The position numbers and the translations under genes were made by a program. This document shows, in pieces, positions 1-6,662 of a stretch of 7,895 nt of DNA (within the stretch, counting starts at the first letter, position 1; each line of letters opens with the position of its first letter). The notes under the pieces were generated by a model. The model saw only the letters and a list, made by a program, of their open reading frames with translations. It had not been told where the DNA came from and did no database searches. The stretch comes from Paracoccaceae bacterium (GTDB lineage: Bacteria > Pseudomonadota > Alphaproteobacteria > Rhodobacterales > Rhodobacteraceae). The stretch spans positions 1-7,895 of the forward strand of contig SKWP01000111.1 of NCBI GenBank assembly GCA_007128865.1, read 5' to 3'.

Positions 1-12
1 AATGCGCGGATT

Positions 13-1536
13 TCAGGGGTTTCCGGCAAGCGCGGAGCCGATCCCGACAAGGGCAAGGGCCTGCTGCAGCGGCGTCTTGATCGCGCGCGCCGTCGCCGCT
101 GCCTCGACGGGAAGCCCCTGCCGCGCCTGCCATACGGCGATGTGGCGCTCGATCACATCCGGCGCATAGGTCGGAAACTGCAGCGCGCTGGCGATTTCCC
201 GCGCCTGTGCAAGACGTCCGTGCCGCACATGGAGAACGCCAATGCGCCGCAAGGCAAACTCGCGATCGGACCGGGGGGTTCCGGATCTGACAATGGCCAG
301 TGCCGTTTCGAAAAAATCAACGCTGTCAGCCGCTTCGGCAAGCTCGATCAGAAGCTGATCGCGCGCCGCCTCGGACGTCAGGCGACGAATGCCGGCGAAG
401 GCGTCATCGAGGAAACCGGCTTCGATCTGTAGCCGGATGAGTGCCCGCAACGGAGAAAACACACCCTCCGGATCATCGCCTTCGAACACAGCGCCCACGG
501 CTTCCCGCAAGAGCGCGTCATTTCTCATCGCGGCGGCGATGTTCCCGATCAGTCGCCAGTCGGCCGGAACGTCGGGTTGACGGGCCAGATCCAGCGCTTC
601 GGCAAGAATACCCGGGTCTTCGAGCGCGATCGCAACCTGAAGAAGCGCATGCGCGCGCCTTCCGACATCTTCGAGACCACGGGCCGTATCGAGGGCGCCT
701 TTCCTGTCCCCGATCTCGGCGAGAAGGCGCGCGCGCAGCGTATTGTTTTCCACCGCGGCGGCTTTCCGTGCTGCCTCCCGCTGCAGCCCGGCCGCATGCA
801 GCCCCCTGGACAGGCTGGCAAGCGGGGTTTGCATGTCTCCTGGCTCATCGAACATGGCAAGCGTATCGTTCGCATCTTCGAAGAGCCCCGACCGCACCTG
901 CGCCTCGAGAACACGGAGCAGACCGATTCTACGCGAAATACCGGGTTCAGCGGCCGAAATGGCCGTGCGCGCCCGGTTGACGAGATCGCGATCTGTTGCC
1001 CTCTCGACCAGGCGCGTCCATCCCGTGACACGCTCGCCGCTGTCCGTGATCGCCCCCAGCACGGAAAGCGCCCCGTCGAAATCCCCGGCGCCGGACAAGG
1101 CGGTGACGAGTTCGACACGGGCCGAGTCCCGCGGTCTTGTGTGCTCGATGGATGCAATGACCCGGAGCGCGTCGCGGAAGAAGCACGCGCTGTCCGGAGC
1201 GATACCGCAAAGTGCGTCCTGCAGGGCCGCCTCGGCAACCGGCAGCGACAGCGGGCCGATCTTTTCTCCGATCACGAGCCGCACCGCCAGGTCGGCGCCC
1301 GAATGGCTGTCGACAATCTGTCGAAGATTGCCCACGACTGCCTCGAGCAGCGCGGCCCGCTGCCTGGCCTCTGCCTCGCCCGCCGGCAACAGCGCCTGCG
1401 CTTCGCCCCAGGCATTGACGGCCGCGACGAAAAGTCGATTTGCGGCCGCGGTATCGTCGGCCTGCACCAGCCCGGGCATCGCCAGCAGCATGGCGAGGGC
1501 GCCGGCCATACGCAGGCGCCGAAGACGAGTACTCAT
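13..1536 (-). CDS. Secreted TPR-like helical-repeat protein, function unknown
   Basis: A 507-residue protein that I do not recognise as a named family. The ATG at 1534-1536 is chosen over an in-frame start 25 codons upstream because a GGAGGG site lies 5 nt before it and a signal peptide follows at once: basic residues, a hydrophobic stretch (about 11-22) and a likely signal peptidase I site after LVQA (residue 26). The mature protein is almost entirely amphipathic alpha helix. It has recurring TPR/Sel1-like modules of the form L-x-x-L-x-x-A-G-x-x-x-x-A, for example near residues 142-165, 205-230, 270-300, 365-385, 430-455 and 465-495. There is no enzyme motif and no second membrane segment. 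Two cysteines, C110 and C118, could form a periplasmic disulfide. A periplasmic scaffold or protein-interaction role is inference from the fold alone. It lies on the same strand as the upstream operon but 98 nt beyond its last stop, with its own candidate promoter, so it is probably not part of the carboxylate module. Confidence 0.6.
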   Translation of the reverse strand: MSTRLRRLRMAGALAMLLAMPGLVQADDTAAANRLFVAAVNAWGEAQALLPAGEAEARQRAALLEAVVGNLRQIVDSHSGADLAVRLVIGEKIGPLSLPVAEAALQDALCGIAPDSACFFRDALRVIASIEHTRPRDSARVELVTALSGAGDFDGALSVLGAITDSGERVTGWTRLVERATDRDLVNRARTAISAAEPGISRRIGLLRVLEAQVRSGLFEDANDTLAMFDEPGDMQTPLASLSRGLHAAGLQREAARKAAAVENNTLRARLLAEIGDRKGALDTARGLEDVGRRAHALLQVAIALEDPGILAEALDLARQPDVPADWRLIGNIAAAMRNDALLREAVGAVFEGDDPEGVFSPLRALIRLQIEAGFLDDAFAGIRRLTSEAARDQLLIELAEAADSVDFFETALAIVRSGTPRSDREFALRRIGVLHVRHGRLAQAREIASALQFPTYAPDVIERHIAVWQARQGLPVEAAATARAIKTPLQQALALVGIGSALAGNP

Positions 1537-1541
1537 CGGAT

Positions 1542-1547
1542 CCCTCC
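1542..1547 (-). promoter_or_regulatory. Shine-Dalgarno site setting the start of the helical-repeat gene
   Basis: On the minus strand GGAGGG lies 5 nt before the ATG at 1534-1536. The match to the anti-SD is strong, and the signal peptide begins exactly at that ATG. This supports it over the longer reading frame that opens at 1611. Confidence 0.65.
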
Positions 1548-1581
1548 AGTCTGCCGCGCCCGCATCAGGAAACCCCGAATG

Positions 1582-1611
1582 ATTATTGCCTCCGCAGGGC
1601 GTCGAGATCAA
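1582..1611 (-). promoter_or_regulatory. Candidate sigma70-type promoter for the helical-repeat gene
   Basis: On the minus strand TTGATC (1606-1611; 4 of 6 match to TTGACA) is followed after 18 nt by AATAAT (1582-1587; 5 of 6 match to TATAAT). This is about 45 nt upstream of the chosen ATG and lies in the 98-nt gap after the AbrB-family gene. The gap holds no convincing intrinsic terminator: only a short CTCCGGAG self-palindrome (1624-1631) without a T-run. Separate transcription of the downstream gene is therefore plausible, but read-through from the operon cannot be excluded. Confidence 0.35.
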
Positions 1612-1634
1612 TCATGCAGGTCTCTCCGGAGGCG

Positions 1635-2714
1635 TCATCGATCGCGCCCGCCCGCGTGTCGCCCTGCCCGGGCCACCAACCATCCGACAAGGACCCCCAG
1701 CAGGATCGTCGCGCCGAGCCTGAGGAACTGGACGGACATCACGATGCTCAGGGTTGCGCCCGCAGCAAGCGCAAGCAGCGATATTTCCGCCACCCCTCCG
1801 GGCGCGAAGGCCAGAACAAGGGTGCCGACGGGTTCGGACAGGAAGGCCGCGATCGGCAGGGTCATCGCCGCGACCAGAACCAGCAGGACCGCGGCCCAGG
1901 CGACCGACCACAGCAGGACCGGATAGACCTGCCCGAGGCGAACACCGGTAAAGCGTGCGCCGATGAAGACACCCACGAGAACCTGCGCAAAACCGATCAG
2001 CCACGCCGGCGGCACACCCTGAACAAGGTTGAAGCCATAGGCCGTCGCACTCAGGATCAGCGGCCCGAACATCTGCGGGGCGGGCAGCCGGATGCGCCTG
2101 CCACCGAGATAGCCGCCGATGGCGCAGACGCCGAGTACCGCCACCTCGTTCAGGGTCAGCACCGGCGCTGCGGCTATCCTGGCCAGCGCGTCGATCTCGT
2201 AGACGGCGCGCAGCCCGACCGTGATGACCGGCACGGCAACCGCAAGCCTTGCCGTGTGCACCAGTGCAATCACCCTGAGGTCGGCCTTGACGGTGTCGGC
2301 AACGATCAGAAGCTCGGTCAGGCCGCCGGGGACTGCGGCAAAGCAGGATGTGGCGCGGTCGTATCCGGCGACCCGGTGGAAGAACAGGAACCCGAGCCCG
2401 ACCGTCACCGCCATGTAGAAGATCACGAGCACCGCCAGCAGCAGCAGCAGTGCAGGGTCGGCCAGCACGGTTGTATCGAGGAAACTGCCCAGACCCACCG
2501 CCAGCGCCGGAATGAAGGCGTTGCGGACGCCGCGCGGCATCACGATCCGGACGCCGGCCAGGGCGGCGATGGTGGTGAAGGCCAGCGCGCCCAGCATCCA
2601 TGGCACCGGCGCATCCAGCCACGAAAAGACCAGCCCGCCAAGACCGCCGATCGCGATGCCGACAAGCAGCGGTTTCTGGCTCCTCACCCGGCCTGCAAGG
2701 GGGGAGGGGCCCAT
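1635..2714 (-). CDS. AbrB-family integral membrane protein (PF05145)
   Basis: A 359-residue, highly hydrophobic inner-membrane protein of the AbrB family (Gneg_AbrB_dup type; the E. coli member was described as a regulator of aidB, and others carry a doubtful 'ammonia monooxygenase' label). It is unrelated to the Bacillus DNA-binding AbrB. About ten membrane segments are arranged as two homologous halves. The duplication shows as a repeated motif: A-x-PGG-x-TE at 127-134 in the first half and A-x-PGG-x-AE at 303-310 in the second. Each is followed about 20 residues later by an L-x-R-L-like stretch (HTARL; FLRLG). The start is uncertain. The ATG at 2712-2714 lies 5 nt after the stop of the upstream permease gene; a GTG at 2730-2732 would add six residues and overlap that gene by 13 nt. 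Neither has a strong Shine-Dalgarno site. Last gene of the operon. Its molecular role is unknown, and a transport-linked function is inference from linkage to the permease. Confidence 0.85.
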   Translation of the reverse strand: MGPSPLAGRVRSQKPLLVGIAIGGLGGLVFSWLDAPVPWMLGALAFTTIAALAGVRIVMPRGVRNAFIPALAVGLGSFLDTTVLADPALLLLLAVLVIFYMAVTVGLGFLFFHRVAGYDRATSCFAAVPGGLTELLIVADTVKADLRVIALVHTARLAVAVPVITVGLRAVYEIDALARIAAAPVLTLNEVAVLGVCAIGGYLGGRRIRLPAPQMFGPLILSATAYGFNLVQGVPPAWLIGFAQVLVGVFIGARFTGVRLGQVYPVLLWSVAWAAVLLVLVAAMTLPIAAFLSEPVGTLVLAFAPGGVAEISLLALAAGATLSIVMSVQFLRLGATILLGVLVGWLVARAGRHAGGRDR

Positions 2715-2719
2715 CCGGC

Positions 2720-4699
2720 CTAACCCAGCCACCAGGGCAGGTTCATGTATCGACCCAGCAGACCCGGCGGATAGGACAGCAACAGCCAGCCCGACAGCAG
2801 TCCCAGCAGAAGCACGACGAAGGCGCCGATCGCCAGGTTCCGGAACAGGTGCCCGCGCGTTTCGCGGGTCAGGAATGCAACGATGAATGCCGCCGCGCCG
2901 AGGGGGTAGCCAAGCAGGTGGATCAGACCCAGAAGGCCTGCAAACCAGGCAAGATAATAGGTGACACCCGGCCGTCGTGTGCCATCGGCGTCTTCAGCGG
3001 CCTGTCGCTGCTCCATGTCGGCCAGGACAGGATGCGCGGTGGCGCGGAAGGTCTGTTCGAGCAGCACGACAACCAGCAGCGCGCCGGTGATGACCGCCAC
3101 CGATGCCGGAAACAGCCGCGACAGGTACCGCATGTCCATCGCATCGACGAGGGCATAGGCGATGATCGCCAGCAGCGCCGCGGTAAAGGCGAGTTGCGGC
3201 AGTCGCGACCGCATCGGCGCGTTGACCGATGCCATCACCCGACTGCCCCGTCGCATCCCGCGCCAGCCGAGGAACAGCGACAGCAGGATCAGCGCGACAA
3301 GCAGCTGCGACTGCGGGCGCCACAGGAAGCTGAAGCCCCAGATCTGCGTGGTCCGGTAGATTGCCGCCTCCAGACCTGTCGACAGCACGAAGCCGATGAC
3401 CAGTGCGGGTCTCGGCCAGTCGAACCGCTTCATCAGGATGCCCGCCAGCGACACGACCGCCAGGGTCCAGATGTCGCCCCACGAGACGGTGGCCTGGTAG
3501 GCCGTGAAGACGATCAGCACGATGATCGGCGGGCCGAGGAAGCTGTAGTTGATCGTCGTCAGCCGGGCCACGCCGGGGGCGATCAGGATGCAGATCAGGG
3601 TGGCAATGATGTTCGCGGCCGCAAGCGACCAGATGATCACATAGGTCAGATGGATGTTGGAGGTCACCATGCTGACGCCGGGCTGGATGCCGACCATGAT
3701 GAAGCCGCCCAGCAGCAGCGCGGTGGAGGCCGAGCCGGGGATGCCGAAGAACAGCGTCGGGAACAGGGCGCCGCCTTCCTTGGCATTGTTGGCCGACTCG
3801 GGGGCGATCACCCCGCGGATGTCGCCCTGCCCGAACTGCGACTTGTCGCGGGCGGTCTGCACCGCGTGCCCGTAGGCCATCCAGTCGATGACGGATCCGC
3901 CCAGGCCCGGCAGGGCGCCGATCAGGCAGCCGATCCCGGAACAGCGCAGCACCAGCCACTTGTTGGCGATCGTGGCCGCCAGACCCTCGCGCCAGCCGGA
4001 ACCGAGCGTGGCCGACTTCGATATCGAGGAGCGCGAGCGCAGCAGGTCGACGATCTCGGGAACCGCGAAGATACCCAGGGCAAGAACGACAAGCGGAATG
4101 CCGTCGCTGAGATAGACGGTCGAGAACGAATAGCGCAGTTCGCCCGTTGCCGGCGCCGCGCCGATGCTGCCGATCATCAGTCCGATGCCGCAGGCCGCCA
4201 GTCCCTTGCTGATGCTGCGTCCGGTCAGCATCCCGACCATCGTCAGCGCCAGGATGACCAGCAGGAGCTGTTCGCCCAGCCCGGTGCCCAGAATCAGCGG
4301 CCGCGCCGCGAACATTCCCGCGGTCAGCACGATCGCCCCGATCACGCCGCCGATCAGCGAGGCTGAAAACGCCGCGCTCAGCGCCATCGCCGCGCGGCCC
4401 TTCTTGGCGAGGGGAAACCCGTCGACCACGGTGGCCTGCGACGAGTTGGAACCCGGAATGCCCATCAGGACAGACGGAAAGGTGTCACCGGTCGATGTCA
4501 CCGCCAGCAGGCCGACCATCAGCGCGACGGCGGAAATCGGGTCCATGCCGAAGATGAACGGCAACACCAGCGACAGGCCGGCAGTGCCGCCCAGGCCCGG
4601 CAGGATCGCGATCACCAGACCGATGATCACGCCCAGGATGAGGTAGAAGAAATGCTGCGCGGTCAGCAGGGCATCGATCGCGGTGATTATGGCATCCAT
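2720..4699 (-). CDS. tctA: Tripartite tricarboxylate transporter permease, TctA fused to a TctB-like domain
   Basis: A 659-residue inner-membrane protein of the tripartite tricarboxylate transporter (TTT) family, which imports carboxylates delivered by a periplasmic TctC protein. Residues about 1-490 form a complete TctA large permease, usually about 500 residues. Both halves of the internal duplication are visible: LPGLGG at 33-38 and again at 263-268, and IPGS at 81-84 and again at 320-323. The family motif PESANN is at 300-305. The extra 160 residues (about 497-655) hold a pair of membrane segments (about 500-548), a charged linker (549-579), then two or three more (580-643). This is the size and topology of the small TctB subunit, including the L-F-P sequence (529-531) before its second helix. 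The protein thus appears to be a TctA-TctB fusion, and no separate tctB lies in the window. It starts 15 nt after the small dehydratase subunit gene behind a modest GGGGG site. Substrate is not predictable; the neighbouring enzymes suggest a branched C4-C7 carboxylate. Confidence 0.9.
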   Translation of the reverse strand: MDAIITAIDALLTAQHFFYLILGVIIGLVIAILPGLGGTAGLSLVLPFIFGMDPISAVALMVGLLAVTSTGDTFPSVLMGIPGSNSSQATVVDGFPLAKKGRAAMALSAAFSASLIGGVIGAIVLTAGMFAARPLILGTGLGEQLLLVILALTMVGMLTGRSISKGLAACGIGLMIGSIGAAPATGELRYSFSTVYLSDGIPLVVLALGIFAVPEIVDLLRSRSSISKSATLGSGWREGLAATIANKWLVLRCSGIGCLIGALPGLGGSVIDWMAYGHAVQTARDKSQFGQGDIRGVIAPESANNAKEGGALFPTLFFGIPGSASTALLLGGFIMVGIQPGVSMVTSNIHLTYVIIWSLAAANIIATLICILIAPGVARLTTINYSFLGPPIIVLIVFTAYQATVSWGDIWTLAVVSLAGILMKRFDWPRPALVIGFVLSTGLEAAIYRTTQIWGFSFLWRPQSQLLVALILLSLFLGWRGMRRGSRVMASVNAPMRSRLPQLAFTAALLAIIAYALVDAMDMRYLSRLFPASVAVITGALLVVVLLEQTFRATAHPVLADMEQRQAAEDADGTRRPGVTYYLAWFAGLLGLIHLLGYPLGAAAFIVAFLTRETRGHLFRNLAIGAFVVLLLGLLSGWLLLSYPPGLLGRYMNLPWWLG

Positions 4700-4714
4700 T
4701 GCACTGCCCCCGGC

Positions 4715-5248
4715 TCAGGCAACATCTCCCGTGCCATCCCGTTGCCTGCGCCGCTCCTCGAGCAGACGGCGGGTATAGGGCCTCAGGCCGCCATCCCGGA
4801 TCAGCGCCAGCGCCTCGGCGGCAATCTGGGGGATCGTTGCGGCAAAGCTGCTGTCGCGGTTGCGCAGGGTTCCGGCTTCGAGATCGATCTCCAGCGTGTC
4901 GCCTTCGGACACCCGCAGGTGAATGTCGGGGCAGGTGACGACCGGAACGCCCATATTGATGCAGTTGCGGGTGAACAGCCTGCCGAAACTCGGGGCGACC
5001 ACGGCGCCGATTCCGGCCTCGCGCATCGCGGCGGCGGCCTCCTCGCGGCTCGATCCGCAGCCGAAATTCGCATCCGCGACGATGATGTCGCCCGGCCGGA
5101 CCCTGGCGGCAAACCCCTCGTCGATCCCCGACATCAGGTGACTGGCCATTTCGCCGGGTTCGTATGCGGCGCGGAACCATGTCTTGGGAAAGATCAGATC
5201 GGTGTTCACGTTGCGCCCGAAGACCCAGCTGCGCCCGAGTATCCGCAT
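4715..5248 (-). CDS. Aconitase-type (de)hydratase small subunit, LeuD family
   Basis: A 177-residue swivel-domain subunit of the 3-isopropylmalate dehydratase/homoaconitase/2,3-dimethylmalate dehydratase family. It pairs with the large subunit encoded 20 nt upstream to form the active site of an iron-sulfur hydro-lyase. Family motifs are clear: GRNVNTDLIFP at 11-21 (substrate-facing loop), NFGCGSSREEA at 61-71 (the phosphate/carboxylate-binding GSSRE signature), and FGRLFTRNCINMGVP at 88-102. The length fits the short LeuD/HacB/DmdB type rather than the roughly 200-residue enterobacterial LeuD. The ATG at 5246-5248 is preceded by an AAGGA site about 7 nt upstream, and the frame above it is shadow sequence inside the large-subunit gene. 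The C-terminal tail (159-177) is Arg-rich. Leucine biosynthesis is possible, but the lack of leuA/leuB and the tight link to a carboxylate permease (15 nt downstream) favour a catabolic substrate. The exact substrate is not determined. Confidence 0.9.
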   Translation of the reverse strand: MRILGRSWVFGRNVNTDLIFPKTWFRAAYEPGEMASHLMSGIDEGFAARVRPGDIIVADANFGCGSSREEAAAAMREAGIGAVVAPSFGRLFTRNCINMGVPVVTCPDIHLRVSEGDTLEIDLEAGTLRNRDSSFAATIPQIAAEALALIRDGGLRPYTRRLLEERRRQRDGTGDVA

Positions 5249-5268
5249 GATCGTTTCCTTCCCTCGGT

Positions 5269-6513
5269 TCAGATCGGCGAAACGATGCGCCCGGCCACGG
5301 CCGAGGCGGCAACCGTTGCCGGCGAGGCGATGTAGATGCCCGCCTCGGGGCTGCCCATGCGCCCCTGGAAGTTCCGGCTGCTGGTGGTGATGGCGGCCTC
5401 GCCGCTGCCGAGCATGCCCTGGTGACAGCCCGAGCAGGGTCCGCATCCGGTCACGCCGATGCTGGCACCCGCCGCCATCAGGATGTCGATCCAGCCTTCG
5501 GCGATGGCCTGATGCATCACCGCCCGGGAGCCCGGGTTGACCATCATGCGTACCCCCGGCGCCAGGCTGCGCCCCTTCAGGATGCTTCCGGCAATGCGGA
5601 AATCCTCGATACGGCCGCCGGTGCAGGTGCCCAGCACCGCCTCGTTGATCCGCACCGCGCCGAGGTCTGCGGCGGGCCTGACCACACTCAGGTTGTGCGG
5701 CACCGCGACAAGGGGCTCGATCCGCGACAGGTCGATGTCGATGATGCCGGTATAGTCGGCATCGCTGTCGGTTGTCTCGACCTGCCAGAGGGCGCGATCC
5801 ACGCGGCCTTCCAGATAGCGCGCCGTCACTTCGTCAGGCTGGATGTATCCGGCCTTGGCGCCGAAATCGACCACCATGTTGCACAGCACCAGCCGCTCGT
5901 CCATGCAAAGCCCGGCGATGGCAGGCCCTGCGAACTCGACCGTGCAGTAGTTGGCGCCGTCCTCGCCGTGCTGTTGCAGGATATGCAGCACGATGTCCTT
6001 CGCCGTGACGCCCGGGCGCAGCCGGCCGTGCAGGTCGAAGCGGATGGCCTCGGGCACGCGCAGCCAGTTGTATCCGATGGCCAGGAACGACCCGACGTCG
6101 GTGTGTCCCAGCCCGGTCGAGAAACAGCCCAGGGCGCCGTTGGTGACCGTGTGCGAGTCGGTTCCGAAGATCAGGGCACCGGGGAAGGCGTATCCCTTTT
6201 CGGGAAAGATGACATGGCCGATGCCTTCGCCGGGATGAAACCGGGTTATGCCCTGCTCCTCGATCCAGGCGCGGGTGGCGCGCTGGCTTTCGGCGTCACG
6301 CACCCGGATCGCGGGAAAGTGGTGGTCGAAGACCACCACCACCCGGTCGGGGTCGTGGACGCGATCGCCGCCCATTTCGGCAAGGATCGCCGCCGCCCGG
6401 GCCGCGCCGCGGTCGGTCAGCATGACGTAGTCGGGCACCACATTGAGCAACTCGCCGATGTCGGCCGACTTTCGCCCGGCGTGCCTGGCCAGAATCTTGG
6501 TGATCGCGTGCAT
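5269..6513 (-). CDS. Aconitase-type (de)hydratase large subunit, LeuC/HacA/DmdA family
   Basis: A 414-residue catalytic subunit of a two-subunit [4Fe-4S] hydro-lyase that would interconvert a hydroxy-di/tricarboxylate and its unsaturated form in the cytoplasm. Cluster ligands are C297 (GTCTGGRIEDF), C357 and C360 (GCGPCSG). The 60-residue spacing between the first two equals that of E. coli LeuC (C347/C407/C410). Other family signatures are DHHFPA (63-68), the G-T-D-S-H-T-V-T-N-G-A-L-G stretch (117-129), and SSRNFQGRMGSPEAGIYIASP near the end (378-398). The 414-residue length and GCGPCxG, in place of the GCAMCLG of classical LeuC, place it with the short homoaconitase/archaeal LeuC/2,3-dimethylmalate dehydratase branch. 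The ATG at 6511-6513 is chosen because family homology begins there; the 56 codons upstream look like divergent promoter DNA. Its Shine-Dalgarno is weak. First gene of the minus-strand operon. Substrate candidates include 2,3-dimethylmalate, citramalate/3-methylmalate or a methylcitrate-like acid. Confidence 0.92.
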   Translation of the reverse strand: MHAITKILARHAGRKSADIGELLNVVPDYVMLTDRGAARAAAILAEMGGDRVHDPDRVVVVFDHHFPAIRVRDAESQRATRAWIEEQGITRFHPGEGIGHVIFPEKGYAFPGALIFGTDSHTVTNGALGCFSTGLGHTDVGSFLAIGYNWLRVPEAIRFDLHGRLRPGVTAKDIVLHILQQHGEDGANYCTVEFAGPAIAGLCMDERLVLCNMVVDFGAKAGYIQPDEVTARYLEGRVDRALWQVETTDSDADYTGIIDIDLSRIEPLVAVPHNLSVVRPAADLGAVRINEAVLGTCTGGRIEDFRIAGSILKGRSLAPGVRMMVNPGSRAVMHQAIAEGWIDILMAAGASIGVTGCGPCSGCHQGMLGSGEAAITTSSRNFQGRMGSPEAGIYIASPATVAASAVAGRIVSPI

Positions 6514-6580
6514 GTCCGGCTCGTTTTCGGTCGCGGGCCCTGAATGCCGTTCCGCAGTATGGACCCAAATTTCATATATC

Positions 6581-6608
6581 TTGAGTTTTCTCACCTGTTC
6601 CGTATCCT
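6581..6608 (+). promoter_or_regulatory. Candidate sigma70-type promoter for the ICL/PEPM-family gene
   Basis: TTGAGT (6581-6586; 4 of 6) and TATCCT (6603-6608; 4 of 6) are separated by 16 nt in the 149-nt divergent region between the large-subunit gene and the lyase-family gene. The surrounding stretch 6565-6600 is the only AT-rich patch nearby. A start point near 6615 would leave a leader of about 48 nt. On the opposite strand a perfect TTGACA (6609-6614) overlaps, but no good -10 lies at the usual distance from it. Confidence 0.35.
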
Positions 6609-6615
6609 TGTCAAT

Positions 6616-6636
6616 GGCCGGCATGTTCCGCCGGCC
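6616..6636. repeat. Perfect 7-bp inverted repeat in the divergent promoter region
   Basis: The arms GGCCGGC (6616-6622) and GCCGGCC (6630-6636) are exact reverse complements with a 7-nt loop. The repeat starts about 8 nt downstream of the candidate -10 for the plus-strand gene. It could be an operator or a leader hairpin ahead of the Shine-Dalgarno site; no T-run follows, so it is not an intrinsic terminator. GC-rich composition makes such repeats fairly easy to obtain by chance. Confidence 0.5.
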
Positions 6637-6650
6637 GCCGGCTTGCGTCG

Positions 6651-6657
6651 AAGGAGG
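6651..6657 (+). promoter_or_regulatory. Strong Shine-Dalgarno site deciding a GTG start
   Basis: AAGGAGG lies 5 nt before the GTG at 6663-6665. This near-perfect site fixes the start of the ICL/PEPM-family gene at GTG rather than at the in-frame ATG twelve codons later (6699), which has no comparable site. Confidence 0.85.
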
Positions 6658-6662
6658 GTCAG

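Noticed and set aside
577..1926. Long plus-strand open frame of 449 codons opposite the helical-repeat gene
   Set aside because: Composition is Arg/Pro/Gly/Ala-rich with no domain or membrane signal. It spans two genes and an intergenic gap on the other strand and is a GC-rich shadow frame.
2436..2450. Five tandem CAG units
   Set aside because: On the coding strand these are CTG leucine codons in a membrane segment of the AbrB-family protein, an ordinary poly-Leu run.
2600..4366. Plus-strand open frame of 588 codons opposite the permease gene
   Set aside because: It is Gln/Arg/Asp/His-rich low-complexity translation, antisense to a clearly conserved TctA protein. The frame is open only because of high GC and Leu/Val/Ile codons on the coding strand.
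6319..6339. Perfect 9-bp inverted repeat with a 3-nt loop inside the LeuC-type gene
   Set aside because: It is explained by the coding of the conserved V-V-V-F-D-H-H segment (GTG/GTC codons followed by GAC/CAC codons). There is no reason to assign it a regulatory role.
4715..6513. Leucine-biosynthetic leuCD as the firm annotation
   Set aside because: Family membership is certain, but the GCGPC motif, the absence of leuA/leuB and the operon with a TTT permease make a leucine-specific name unsafe, so gene symbols were left empty.
5422..6543. Plus-strand open frame of 373 codons opposite the LeuC-type gene
   Set aside because: It mirrors a strongly conserved catalytic subunit with all its cluster cysteines, and has no recognisable motif of its own.
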